NCBI GenBank assembly: GCA_038260305.1
Contig: JBBSNY010000024.1
Location: forward strand, 1 to 64,000
DNA from: CADCVQ01 sp038260305
GTDB lineage: Bacteria > Actinomycetota > Thermoleophilia > Solirubrobacterales > Solirubrobacteraceae
Direction of reading: 5' to 3'
DNA length: 64,000 nucleotides
In this document: piece by piece, positions 42,979-52,211 of the stretch
Layout of the letters: every line of letters begins with the position of its first letter
How positions within the stretch are numbered: the stretch's first letter is position 1
Notes under the pieces: model-generated
Database searches by the model: none
What the model saw: only the letters and a program-made list of their open reading frames with translations
What the model was told of the DNA's origin: nothing
Made by a program: the position numbers and the translations under genes

Positions 42979-43080
42979 CCGTCGGCGAGTCTATGGCGCC
43001 TCGCCGGTCCGTGATGCAGCGGCCGTGAGAGTTAGCACGACTGCAACATTTCGTCGGCGTTCCCATCGTATTCTCGAAGC

Positions 43081-44838
43081 ATGAGACGCATGCGATCGGG
43101 CATGCCGCGATCTCCTGCGCACGCCCCGCGCCGGCGTCTGCATGCTGCGCTCGCAGTCTTCGCCTGCGCGTGCGCGTTCGTCGTGCAGTCACCGGGCTGG
43201 GCGCAGACGTCGTACGTGGCGCTGAGCAAGGCGCTCACGCACGGTACGGCGCAGATCGACCCGTGGCACTGGGAGGCGCACGACATCGCCTACAGCGGCG
43301 GCCACTACTACTCCGTCAAGCCGCCGGGGCTCTCGCTCGTGACGCTGCCGCTGTACGCGGGCCTGCGCGCCGCCGGCGGCGAGCGCGTCGCCCACGATGC
43401 CCGCATCCGCGCGGAGTCCGGCGGCGGAGCCGCATGGGCGTCGCGCTCGCTGCCGATCGAGGGTTACGGCTACAGCCGCTCGCGGGCGCTCGCCGCGCGC
43501 GCCGTGATCGCCGACAGCGCGCCGATGACGTGGGCGCTCGGGCTGCTCGGCGTGCTCGTCCCGGCGCTCGTGCTGCTCGTCATCGTCGCTCGCCTGACCG
43601 ATCGCGTGGCGCCGGGAACGGGCACGGCGACGGCGATCACGCTCGGCGCCGCGACACTGATCCTGCCGTTCTCGACGCTGTACTTCTCGCACGTGCTGAG
43701 CGCGCTGCTCGGCTTCGCGGCGTTCGCGCTCGTCTGGCGCGAGCGCGAGGGGGCGTCCGCGCCGATCCGACTTGCCGTCGCGGGGCTGCTCGCGGGGCTG
43801 GCGATCGTGTGCGAGTACCCGCTTGCGATCACGGCGATCGTCGTCGGCGTCTACGCGGTCTCGCGACGCGACGGCGGCGGCCTCGCGCGGCGCGCGGCCG
43901 CTTATGGAGCCGGCCTCGCCGCAGGCGTCGCACCGCTTGTCGCCTATCAGTGGTGGGCGTTCGGATCGCCGCTGCACACCGGTTACGTCGGCGCCGTCTC
44001 GTGGACGGGCGTCAGCGGCCACGACGTGCTGGGCCTCAACGACGCCGGCGTCTTCGGCATCACGCTGCCACGGCCCGGCGACGCGCTCTGGCTGCTGTTC
44101 GGCGGGCGGGGCTTGCTGACGCTGGCGCCGGTGCTCGTCATGGCGATCGCCGGCCTCGTCGTCATGTACCGCTCGCAGCGGCGCGCCGAGGCGCGCACGA
44201 TCGCCGTCGTCGCGGTCGCCTACCTCGTCTACAACGCCGGCTACTGGCTGCCGTTCGGCGGCGGTTCGCCGGGGCCGCGCTTCCTCATCCCGATCCTGCC
44301 GTTCCTCGCGCTCGGGCTCGGACCGGCGTGGCGCCGCTGGCCGGCGGTGACGCTCGCGCTGACCGCGATCTCGGCGACGACGATGGTCGCGGCGACGATG
44401 AGCTACCCGATGATCGGCACCCAGGACCCGGGCGTGTGGGTGGTTCGGATGCTCGACGACGGGATCTTCCAGCACAGCGTGCTCGACCTCGCCGGGATCG
44501 CCCACGGCTTCTGGGCGATCGCGCCGTTCGTCGTGCTCGTGGTGATCGCGCTGACGATCGGGATCGGATCGCTCGGCCGCGCCGAGCTCGCGGTCGGCGC
44601 GCGCGGGGCGCCGGTCGCGGTCGGCGCCTGGGCGCTGGGCGCGATCGTGCTGCCGCAGCCGTTCGATATTCCCTCCGAGGGCGCGCTGCTGTTGATCGCG
44701 GCCGCCGCGATCGCCGGACTCGCCGCCGTCGTGTGCGCGCGGATGACGGTGCGCCGCGACCCGTCAGCGCAGCAGGAAGCGCACCGTCCCGGGGCCCCGC
44801 TGACGCTCGAGGTGCAGTCCGCGCAGCGATCGGGTTGA
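43081..44838 (+). CDS. GT-C-type membrane glycosyltransferase-like protein
   Basis: A 585-residue protein with 10 or more hydrophobic segments. After segment 1 it has YVALSKALTHGTAQIDPWHW and GGHYYSVKPPGLSLVTLPLY, the loop pattern of lipid-linked mannosyl/arabinosyl GT-C enzymes (an acidic D near IDPWHWEAHD). A Trp/Pro-rich segment (YQWWAFGSPLHTGYVGA) and a loop GYWLPFGGGSPGPRFLIPIL follow. GT-C enzymes transfer sugars from polyprenyl phosphate on the outer face of the membrane. ATG 43081. The 3' end overlaps the next gene tail to tail by 75 bp. Confidence 0.8.
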   Translation: MRRMRSGMPRSPAHAPRRRLHAALAVFACACAFVVQSPGWAQTSYVALSKALTHGTAQIDPWHWEAHDIAYSGGHYYSVKPPGLSLVTLPLYAGLRAAGGERVAHDARIRAESGGGAAWASRSLPIEGYGYSRSRALAARAVIADSAPMTWALGLLGVLVPALVLLVIVARLTDRVAPGTGTATAITLGAATLILPFSTLYFSHVLSALLGFAAFALVWREREGASAPIRLAVAGLLAGLAIVCEYPLAITAIVVGVYAVSRRDGGGLARRAAAYGAGLAAGVAPLVAYQWWAFGSPLHTGYVGAVSWTGVSGHDVLGLNDAGVFGITLPRPGDALWLLFGGRGLLTLAPVLVMAIAGLVVMYRSQRRAEARTIAVVAVAYLVYNAGYWLPFGGGSPGPRFLIPILPFLALGLGPAWRRWPAVTLALTAISATTMVAATMSYPMIGTQDPGVWVVRMLDDGIFQHSVLDLAGIAHGFWAIAPFVVLVVIALTIGIGSLGRAELAVGARGAPVAVGAWALGAIVLPQPFDIPSEGALLLIAAAAIAGLAAVVCARMTVRRDPSAQQEAHRPGAPLTLEVQSAQRSG

Positions 44839-46434
44839 CGCCTGCTCCAGCGGCGTGCCGCGGGCCGCGGCGAGGTGCACCGTGACGCTACGCACGCCGT
44901 AGGCGCGCAGGGCGGCGACCGAGCGCTTGTCGGGGAAGCTCTCGGTGACGTCGATGAGCGCCTTGAAGCGGCGCGGGAGCAGGCTGCCGCGGCCGTTGAC
45001 GAGCTTCGGGAAGCCGTCGGTCGACCAGAGGACGTAGCGGCGATTGTCGGCGGGGCGGGCCGGGAGGTGGAGGGCCGGCTGCGGGGCCTGCGCCTGGCCC
45101 GCCGGCGCGAGTGGCACCGTCGGGTGGTCGGCGAAGCCCCAGCCGTCGGCGAGCACCGCGAGGCAGAGCGCGGTTGCGACCGCCGCCGCGGCGAGCGCGC
45201 CGCGGCGATGTCGGGCCCGGTCGGCGAGCGCTTGCGCCGCGCCCGCCGCGAGCAGCGCGAGGCACAGGGTGGTGAACGTGTGCAGGCGGCCGGGCACGCG
45301 GATGCCCTGCCAGCCGGGCAGCAGCTCATACAGCCAGCGATACGGATACAGCCACGAGACGCCGTTGAGCTTGAAGCCGAGAGAGAGGATCGCGCAGGCG
45401 AGCGCGGCGAGGCCGAGGGCGCGTCGCAGTCTTGGTGCGAGGGGGCCGGTGCGCAGACCGAGTAACGCGAGGGCGAGGATCGCGAGACCGGGGAACAGCG
45501 TCTGCTCGGGGACTGCGTTGAGGCCGTTTCGCAGCGGGCGCGTCGGCACGCTCCAGACGCGGCTGTCGCCGGACGCCGCGAGGAACTCATACAGTGGGCC
45601 GGAGAAGCCGGCGACGTTCTCGATCGTGCGGTGCGCCTCGGGGTGGTCGTGCACGACGCGCATGTAGGGCCGTGCCAGCACGCCCGCGACGAGCGCGAAC
45701 GTCAGCAGGCCGGCGACGGTCGCGACCGCGGCGTTGCGCGGCGGTCGTGGTCGTGGTCGCGCCTTGCGCAGCCAGCCGACGGCGACGGCGAGCGTGCCCG
45801 CCGCGACGAGGTACGCGATCGGCAGCCCGAGCGAGAAGCCGAGCGAGAACTGCCACGTCGCGACGAGCCAGCCCGCGAGGATCGTCCCCGCCGCGCGCCG
45901 CCGGTAGCCGCGGATGAGCAGGAACAACGCGAGCGCGATCGCACCGCTGGAGACGATGTGCAGGTGACCCTCCTGCTCGAGGCGGTAGGGCGCGTACGCG
46001 AACGCCGCGCCCGCGATCGTCGCGCCCGCCTTCCCGACACCCAGCTCGCGGGCGAGCAGGTACGCGCCGACGAAGCACAGCGCGTAGGCGAACAGGAACA
46101 GGAGGTCGTAGCGGACGACGGCGGCGTGCACGCCGCTGCCGATGAGCCCGGCGGGGGCGTAGCCGACGAGCGCGTCGGAGAACGCGAGGCTGTCGTGCTG
46201 CGGCCAGAACATGTTCGCCTGAAACAGGCGCAACGGCTGATGGACGAGCGCGTGCCCGTCCCAGGCGACCTGCCACGCCTGCACGAGCGGATCGCCGAGA
46301 TCCTGCGCGATGTCGCGCCCCAGGTGCATCGGCAGCGGCCAATGCATCGCGAGCGCGAGGACGATCGCCAGCGTGATCGCGCCGGGGAGCTCGCGGGGTG
46401 TGAGCCGGGTCGGTGAGCTGGGCGTCGGACGCAC
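44764..46434 (-). CDS. Polytopic membrane protein, YfhO/GT-C-like
   Basis: A 556-residue protein with about 10 hydrophobic segments and a C-terminal soluble part. Segment 1 is followed by GRDIAQDLGDPLVQAWQVAW, the acidic loop seen in GT-C-like enzymes; other marks are NMFWPQHDSLAFSDALVGYA and PGWQGIRVPGRLHTFTTLCL. The tail (about 450-556) is beta-rich (YVLWSTDGFPKLVNGRGSLL). It resembles bacterial YfhO-type membrane proteins. Convergent with the GT-C gene, 75-bp overlap. Confidence 0.75.
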   Translation of the reverse strand: MRPTPSSPTRLTPRELPGAITLAIVLALAMHWPLPMHLGRDIAQDLGDPLVQAWQVAWDGHALVHQPLRLFQANMFWPQHDSLAFSDALVGYAPAGLIGSGVHAAVVRYDLLFLFAYALCFVGAYLLARELGVGKAGATIAGAAFAYAPYRLEQEGHLHIVSSGAIALALFLLIRGYRRRAAGTILAGWLVATWQFSLGFSLGLPIAYLVAAGTLAVAVGWLRKARPRPRPPRNAAVATVAGLLTFALVAGVLARPYMRVVHDHPEAHRTIENVAGFSGPLYEFLAASGDSRVWSVPTRPLRNGLNAVPEQTLFPGLAILALALLGLRTGPLAPRLRRALGLAALACAILSLGFKLNGVSWLYPYRWLYELLPGWQGIRVPGRLHTFTTLCLALLAAGAAQALADRARHRRGALAAAAVATALCLAVLADGWGFADHPTVPLAPAGQAQAPQPALHLPARPADNRRYVLWSTDGFPKLVNGRGSLLPRRFKALIDVTESFPDKRSVAALRAYGVRSVTVHLAAARGTPLEQASTRSLRGLHLERQRGPGTVRFLLR

Positions 46435-46441
46435 GGTCCGC

Positions 46442-46696
46442 TCAGGTGGCTGCGTCGATCAGGCAGACGTCGTAGCGCGCGATCCGCTCATCGGCCGTCA
46501 CGAGGGTCAGTCCCTCGCTGCGCGCCTGGGCGACGAGCAGCCGGTCGAAGGGGTTGCGGTGGTGCAGTGGGAGGCGCCCGGCGGCGAGGGCATGGCCGGG
46601 GTTCAGGCCGAGGATCTGCAGGCCGGCGCGCAGGACATGCTCGCGCAGGTCGGCCGGCACGGCGAGCTCCCACAGCACGACGCGCACGCCGAGCAT
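46442..46696 (-). pseudogene. PIN/VapC toxin, N-terminally truncated
   Basis: From ATG 46696 the 84 residues end with LREHVLRAGLQILGLNPGHA, LAAGRLPLHHRNPFDRLLVA and SEGLTLVTADERIARYDV, the C-terminal half of a VapC of the H-x-x-x-L-P-x-H-H-x-D-P-F-D-R type. The N-terminal acidic strand and the Glu of motif 2 are missing; only KLDISPTM remains of the part before. No antitoxin is beside it. Probably a dead remnant. Confidence 0.7.
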
Positions 46697-46744
46697 CGTA
46701 GGTGAGATATCAAGCTTGGCCAAGGTGGCTGCCGGACGATCCGC

Positions 46745-46794
46745 CGGGTTGGGCCGATTTGCGACAGGCACGCTGTCGCTTTCGGCCCAACCCG
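46745..46794. repeat. 50-nt cruciform with nested hairpin
   Basis: Outer arms of 13 bp (46745-46757 and 46782-46794) are perfect reverse complements. Inside them is a second perfect hairpin with 7-bp arms GCGACAG / CTGTCGC (46761-46767 and 46773-46779). It lies between the VapC remnant and the 3' end of the GH31 gene. It could be a terminator for the minus-strand GH31 gene or the folded end of a lost mobile element. Confidence 0.6.
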
Positions 46795-46887
46795 ATTGGC
46801 TTGGAGGCCGCAACGGGCGTATCGGCGGATGGTACGGTCCGCTCACGTCGGGTTGAAGCGGCCGGGCGACCACCGTCGGCGGCTGGG

Positions 46888-49167
46888 TCAGCGCTCGGCG
46901 AACACGATGTCGCGTTCGCGATCGATCGACCAGCGCCCTCGCCGCCACGAGATCATCGTCCCGTCGGCGAGGCGCACCGAGGCCGAGTCCAGGCGCGGCT
47001 CGCCCCACAGCGTCGCCTCGAGCGGGCGCTCGTGCTCGGGGACGTCGCCGAGACCGCACGCGACGTGCGACGCCGGGTACGTCACGACGATCGAGCCGGA
47101 CCGCACCCACACCGGGATGATCTCGCGCGGGGCGGGTGCGACAACCTCGCCGCCGCCGCGCACGCGCGCACCCGACCACGTCTCGATCCAGTCGCCGCGC
47201 GGCAGCGCGACCTCGCGCGAGCGCGCGCCCTCGTCAAGCACCGGCGCGACCCACAGCGCCGGGCCGTAGGCGAACGCGTCGGCGATCGTCCATCCGCGCT
47301 CGTCGGACGGGTCGACGAGGTGCAGCGGGCGCATGATCGGCAGGCCGCAGCGCGCGGCGGTCGCCGCCGCGGCCCGCACGTACGGCACGAGCCGCTCGTG
47401 CAGAAGGACGTAGGAGCGATAGATGTTCAGCGTCCGCTCGTCGTAGGTCCACGGCTCCTGCACCATCCGGCCGTGCGCCTGCATGAGCGGCGTGAAGCAG
47501 CCGAGCTGCACCCAGCGCACGAGCAGCTCGGCCGGGCAGCGCTCGACGAGCCGGTGGCCGAGGTAGCCGCCGACGTCGTGCGACCAGTTCGAGAAGCCGC
47601 TCGCCGCCGCCGACAGGCCCGCGGCGACCAGCACCCGCAACGACCAGAAGTCCGACACCTGGTCGCCGCCCCAGGCGACGCCCTGTGCCTGCTGACCCGT
47701 CCAGCCGCTGCGGCCGAAGAGCACGCCTCGGCCCGGGTGGACCTCGTCGAGCGCGCGTTGCATCGACGCGCGGTAGCGCCCGCCGTGCGCCCATGCCGCG
47801 TCGGCGCCCGTCGTCCCGTCGGCGAAATGGACGTCGTCGGGGAAGTAGTAGCCCTCGCCGTCGTCGGCCTTGATCCCCTCGACCCCGAGCGCCAGGGCGC
47901 GCTTGGCCTGAACGCGCCACCACTGCTCGGCAGCGGGTGAGGTGAAGTCGATCGGCGAGCCCGTCCCCATCCACCAGCGCGCGACGAACGCCTCGCCGTC
48001 CGCGCCGCGGACGTAGTGGCCGCCGTCGACCCCCTCGGCGTAGTTCGATGCCGGCGCGCGGTGCAGCGCGCGCGAGCCCGGATCCGGTGGCATCTGGCCG
48101 TCGGCGGACTCGATGTTCACCCATGGCGTCACCCATACGACGGTCCGCACGCCCGCCGACCGGAAGCGCTTCACCATCCCGTCGAAGTCCGTGAACTGAA
48201 ACGGGTTGGGCTCCCACGTGTTGTATTGCGTCTCCCACGGCGAGTCGAGCACAATCGCGTCGAGCGGGATGTCGTGGCGCTCGCAGCCGTCGAAGTCCTC
48301 CTCGACCTCGGTCTGGTGTCCGTAGACGTCGCGCGACTTCCAGAAGCCGTAGCCCCACTCGGCGAGCACCGGCGGCAGACCGGTCGCGTGCAGGTAGCGG
48401 CGCAGCCGGGCGGCGGGGGAGGGGTGGCAGAACAGCCACAGCCGCTGCGCACCCGCGCGCGCCCGCGCCGAGACGACGGTTTTGTCGTCGCCGAGCTCGA
48501 AGCGCATGCCGTTGCCGTGACCGTCGGCCCAGACGGCGTAGCCGCGCGAGGACTGCAGCCACGGCGCGGGCGCGTAGTCGCCCTGCGGCACGCCGCCGTC
48601 GGCGAGCAGGTCGGCCGGGCAGTCCGGGCCGGTGTACGCACGATCGGCGCCAAGCTGGATCTCGCGGCCCGCATGGTCGACGCGCAGGTGATGGCGGGCG
48701 CCGAGCCCGGCGAAGTGCTCGTCGGCGCGGGCGTCCCAGTCGGTCGCCAGGCGCAACGGCTCGCCTTCGGCGTCCCATTCGAGCAGCACGGTTTCGGCGG
48801 CGGGCAGCGTCACCCGCAGCCGTCCGGCCCGGCCGCCCTCGAGCCGCAGGGCCAGCAGGACGCCGTCGGCGAGCGGCTCGGCGACGCTCGCCGCGACGAC
48901 CCGCTCGGGCAGCCCGAGCTCCTCGCGTGCCATGACGCCCTCGGTGAGCTGGATGAACTGGTCGCGGATCTCGCCGTCGACCGCCCACACGCCGAGCCGG
49001 CGGATCAACCGCCGACCGTCGCGGCGGACGTCGATCGCGAACGGATGCTGGGCGATCTCCACACGCAGCGCCCCGCGTTGCAGCACGAGGGCGTCGGCGA
49101 CCGTCGCGGTCGTGACCGGCATGTCCGTGAGGTTCGCGGCCGCCGCGCGCGTTCGGCTGTGGTTCAC
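46888..49167 (-). CDS. Glycoside hydrolase family 31
   Basis: About 759 residues from GTG 49167 (or 744 from ATG 49122). The N-terminal beta domain is followed by a TIM barrel with AEWGYGFWKSRDVYGHQTEV, LDAIVLDSPWETQY, and VEGIKADDGEGYYFPDD (the K-x-D nucleophile motif), then WSHDVGGYLGH (acid/base Asp) and IMRPLHLVDPSDERGW. The GH31 family includes alpha-glucosidases, alpha-xylosidases and transglycosidases; the D-D-G-E and S-P-I-D-F elements are closer to the alpha-xylosidase-like side. No signal peptide, so it is cytoplasmic. Divergent from the PHP-GT4 gene. Confidence 0.92.
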   Translation of the reverse strand: MNHSRTRAAAANLTDMPVTTATVADALVLQRGALRVEIAQHPFAIDVRRDGRRLIRRLGVWAVDGEIRDQFIQLTEGVMAREELGLPERVVAASVAEPLADGVLLALRLEGGRAGRLRVTLPAAETVLLEWDAEGEPLRLATDWDARADEHFAGLGARHHLRVDHAGREIQLGADRAYTGPDCPADLLADGGVPQGDYAPAPWLQSSRGYAVWADGHGNGMRFELGDDKTVVSARARAGAQRLWLFCHPSPAARLRRYLHATGLPPVLAEWGYGFWKSRDVYGHQTEVEEDFDGCERHDIPLDAIVLDSPWETQYNTWEPNPFQFTDFDGMVKRFRSAGVRTVVWVTPWVNIESADGQMPPDPGSRALHRAPASNYAEGVDGGHYVRGADGEAFVARWWMGTGSPIDFTSPAAEQWWRVQAKRALALGVEGIKADDGEGYYFPDDVHFADGTTGADAAWAHGGRYRASMQRALDEVHPGRGVLFGRSGWTGQQAQGVAWGGDQVSDFWSLRVLVAAGLSAAASGFSNWSHDVGGYLGHRLVERCPAELLVRWVQLGCFTPLMQAHGRMVQEPWTYDERTLNIYRSYVLLHERLVPYVRAAAATAARCGLPIMRPLHLVDPSDERGWTIADAFAYGPALWVAPVLDEGARSREVALPRGDWIETWSGARVRGGGEVVAPAPREIIPVWVRSGSIVVTYPASHVACGLGDVPEHERPLEATLWGEPRLDSASVRLADGTMISWRRGRWSIDRERDIVFAER

Positions 49168-49271
49168 ACGAACATCACAGCTTGAACTCAGCCCGTTCAC
49201 GAAACAGGCCGCTGTGCAGCGCAATGTGCATCGCAGCCAAGCGATCGAACATGACGAGCAAGGGAGCAACG

Positions 49272-51560
49272 ATGACCCCCGAATCGACCAGCCGGGTCGA
49301 CCTGCACTGCCATTCCACCGCCTCCGCGGTCTCCAAGCTCGGCGTACAGCGGGCGCTCGGCCTGCCGGAGTGCGCGACGCCTCCGGAGGAGGTCTACGAG
49401 CTCGCCAAGCGGCGCGGGATGGACTTCGTGACGATCACCGATCACGACACGATCGACGGCGCGCTCGAGCTCGCGGCGAAGTACGACGACGCGTTCGTCT
49501 CCGAGGAGCTGACCGCCTCCTTTCGCGGCGAGGCGCAGGCCGTCCACATCCTCTGCTGGGGCATCACTCCCGACGACCACGAGCGCCTGCAGTCGCTCGC
49601 GACCGACGTCGAGGCGGTCGCCAACGAGCTGCGCCAACGCTCGATCGCCTGCGCGCTCGCGCATCCGTTCTACGCGGTCGAGGCGCCGCTGCTGCCGCGC
49701 CACCGCCGCCGGCTCGCGCAACTCTTCCCGATCTGGGAGACGCGCAACGGTTCCCGCGCCCGCGAGCTGAACGCCCCCGCGGTCGTCTACATCGAAACCC
49801 ATGGCGGCACCGGCGTCGGCGGCAGCGACGACCACGCCGGCGTCGACATCGGCCGTACGTTCACGCAGACCCCGCAGGCGCCCGACTGGCGCACGTTCCT
49901 CGACCACGTCGTGCTCGGCCACGCGCGCGCCCGCGGCGAGCAGGGCAGCGCAGCGAAGTGGACGCACGCCGCGATGGGGCTCGCCGCGCGCGCGCTCGGC
50001 CGTGGCGCGCCCGACGCGGCCGGGCCGAACCCGGCCGCCGTCTTCGACATGGTCCAGCGGCTCATGCGCGAGGGCGACGCGCGCACCGGCGCGCTCGGCA
50101 GCGGTCTGTGCCCGGACGACGCGCGCTCCCTGCTGCGCGCCTGGCTCGCGTCCATCGAACTCGACCTCGACGAGGCGCAGCTGCTCGCCTACCTGCAACA
50201 CGAGGACTTCAGCCACGCCGACCTCTTCCGCCGCGCGCGCCGCTGCCACGAGCGCAAGCTCGCCCGCGCCGTCGAGGACATCGCGATCGCCGTCCCGAGC
50301 GGGGAGGGCATCGCCGACTCGGCGGCGACGTTGTTCGAGGCCTGCCTCGCGGCGATCCCGTACGCGCCGGCCGCGGCGTTCCTCGGCCGCGAGAAGGCGA
50401 AGCTCGCCCACCGCGACGGCGAGCCGCTGCGGGTCGCGCTCGTCGCCGACGCCGTCGGCGGCATGCACGGCGTCACGCACACGCTCGACGAGCTGCGCGA
50501 CCGCGGCGTGCCCGGCTTCGAGGTCGAGGTCGTCGGCACGGACGCCAACGTCGACCGCCGCCTGAGCGCGGTCGCGGAGATCGACATCCCGTTCTACGCC
50601 GGCCTGCGTGTCGGCGTGCCGAGCCTGCCGGCGATCGTCGAGACGCTCGCCGAGGGTCGCTACGACCTCGTCCATCTCTGCTCGCCCGGCCCGTCGGGGG
50701 CGGCGGCCGGGATCATCGCGCGGATGATGGGCCTGCCCGTGCTCGGCAGCTACCACACCGAGCTCGCCGCCTACGCCGGCCTGCGCAGCCAGGACCCCGG
50801 CCTGGAGGTCGCGGCGCGCGTGGCGATCGCGGCCTTCTACGGCCAGTGCCGCCGCGTCCTGTCGCCGAGCGCGGCGTCCGACGACGTGCTGCGCGAGATG
50901 GGCATCCGGGCCGAGCGCATCGGCCGCTGGGACCGCGGCGTCGACCTCGGCCGCTTCTCGCCGCAGCGCCGCGACCCTGCGCTGCTACCCGGCGAGATCA
51001 CCGTCCTCTACGCGGGTCGCCTGACGCGTGAGAAGGGCGCCGACCTGCTCGCCGACGCGTTCCTCGCAGCACGCGAGCGCGACCCCCGCCTGCACCTCGC
51101 GCTCGCCGGCGGCGGGCCCGAGGAGGACGTGCTCAGAGCGCGCCTCGGCGAGCGCGCGACGCTCCTCGGCTGGCTCGAGGGAGACGAGCTCGCCCGCGCC
51201 TACGCGAGCGCCGACATCTTCCTCTTCGCCAGCCGCACGGACACGTTCGGCCAGGTCCTGCTCGAGGCGCAGGCGAGTGGGCTGGTGGTCGTGGCCATCG
51301 GCGAAGGCGGGCCGACGAGCATCGTCACCGACGGGGCGACCGGGCGGCTGTGCTCGGCAGACACAGGTGCCCTCGCCGACGTCGTGTGCGAGCTAGCCGC
51401 CCAGCCGCTGCAGCGCGAGCGTCTCGCGCGGACCGCGCTCGACGCCGTCCGTGAGCGCACATGGGAGCGCTCGCTGCAGCGCCTCGCCGACGGCTACCGC
51501 CGCGCGCTCGATCCGGTCGCTGACGTCGCTGCCGATACGAACGCGCGCCGCGCCGCCTGA
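49272..51560 (+). CDS. PHP-domain and GT4 glycosyltransferase fusion
   Basis: A 762-residue fusion. Residues 1-240 are a PHP phosphoesterase: RVDLHCHSTASAVSKLG (H-x-H), FVTITDHDTIDGAL (D-H-D), HGGTGVGGSDDHAGVDIGRT (D-D-H). Residues 240-385 are helical. Residues 395-750 are a GT4 glycosyltransferase: VALVADAVGGMHGVTHTLDE, DLVHLCSPGPSGAAAGI, ITVLYAGRLTREKGADLLAD and IFLFASRTDTFGQVLLEAQA with E-x-x-x-x-x-x-x-E-like motif. The pair would combine sugar transfer with removal of a phosphate, for example in glycolipid synthesis (inference). ATG 49272, AGGGAG 7 bases upstream. Confidence 0.9.
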   Translation: MTPESTSRVDLHCHSTASAVSKLGVQRALGLPECATPPEEVYELAKRRGMDFVTITDHDTIDGALELAAKYDDAFVSEELTASFRGEAQAVHILCWGITPDDHERLQSLATDVEAVANELRQRSIACALAHPFYAVEAPLLPRHRRRLAQLFPIWETRNGSRARELNAPAVVYIETHGGTGVGGSDDHAGVDIGRTFTQTPQAPDWRTFLDHVVLGHARARGEQGSAAKWTHAAMGLAARALGRGAPDAAGPNPAAVFDMVQRLMREGDARTGALGSGLCPDDARSLLRAWLASIELDLDEAQLLAYLQHEDFSHADLFRRARRCHERKLARAVEDIAIAVPSGEGIADSAATLFEACLAAIPYAPAAAFLGREKAKLAHRDGEPLRVALVADAVGGMHGVTHTLDELRDRGVPGFEVEVVGTDANVDRRLSAVAEIDIPFYAGLRVGVPSLPAIVETLAEGRYDLVHLCSPGPSGAAAGIIARMMGLPVLGSYHTELAAYAGLRSQDPGLEVAARVAIAAFYGQCRRVLSPSAASDDVLREMGIRAERIGRWDRGVDLGRFSPQRRDPALLPGEITVLYAGRLTREKGADLLADAFLAARERDPRLHLALAGGGPEEDVLRARLGERATLLGWLEGDELARAYASADIFLFASRTDTFGQVLLEAQASGLVVVAIGEGGPTSIVTDGATGRLCSADTGALADVVCELAAQPLQRERLARTALDAVRERTWERSLQRLADGYRRALDPVADVAADTNARRAA

Positions 51561-51679
51561 GCCCGGTCGGCCGGGTCCGCGGGCGCGGGCGACCCGCTCG
51601 ACGAAAAGGCGGCCCGCGGCGGCCCCGGGGGCGATATTGTCGTCGTGGTCACGATGACACGTCGAGCGAGAGGCCCTGG

Positions 51680-52201
51680 ATGACCGTCCCGAGAACACGC
51701 ACGTCGCAGCGGATTGCCGCCGCCGTGCTCGCCGCCGGCGCCTGCGCCGGCCTGCCGCTCGCCCTTGCCGCGGCGAAGACGAGCCATGCCGGCTGGCCGA
51801 AGGTCGACAAGGCCCAGCTCAAGATCGACCATACGAACGCCGGCGTGACGTACACCGGGGTCCGCAACAAGCACAACGAGCTGCTCGGCGGCCACGGCAG
51901 CGACACGCTCATCGCCGGCCGCATCGGCGACATCCTGTGGGGCGACTTCAACCCGTCTGGTCAGAACGAGACACAGGTCGACACGATCAAGGGCGGCGCC
52001 GGCAAGGACTTCATCTACGCAAGCCACGGCCGCAACATCATCTCAAGCGGAGGCGGCGCGGACCAGATCCACGCCCACTTCGGGCGCGGCTCGATCACCT
52101 GCGCATCGCCGAAAGCGACGGTCTTCGTCAGCCATAAATCGAAGAAGCTCTACAAGATCAAGGGCTGCCCGAGGATCAGCTACAAGACCGTCGGCCACTG
52201 A
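51680..52201 (+). CDS. Secreted RTX/calcium-binding-repeat-like protein
   Basis: A 173-residue protein with signal peptide (AAAVLAAGACAGLPLALAAA). The mature part contains hemolysin-type nonapeptide-like repeats: LLGGHGSDTLIAGRIGDILW, IKGGAGKDFIYASHGRNIIS and SGGGADQIHAHFGRG, the G-G-x-G-x-D pattern with degenerate spacing. Only about three to four turns are present, so it would be a small calcium-stabilised beta roll. The end has two Cys. Function unknown. ATG 51680. Confidence 0.75.
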   Translation: MTVPRTRTSQRIAAAVLAAGACAGLPLALAAAKTSHAGWPKVDKAQLKIDHTNAGVTYTGVRNKHNELLGGHGSDTLIAGRIGDILWGDFNPSGQNETQVDTIKGGAGKDFIYASHGRNIISSGGGADQIHAHFGRGSITCASPKATVFVSHKSKKLYKIKGCPRISYKTVGH

Positions 52202-52211
52202 TCGCCGGCCT

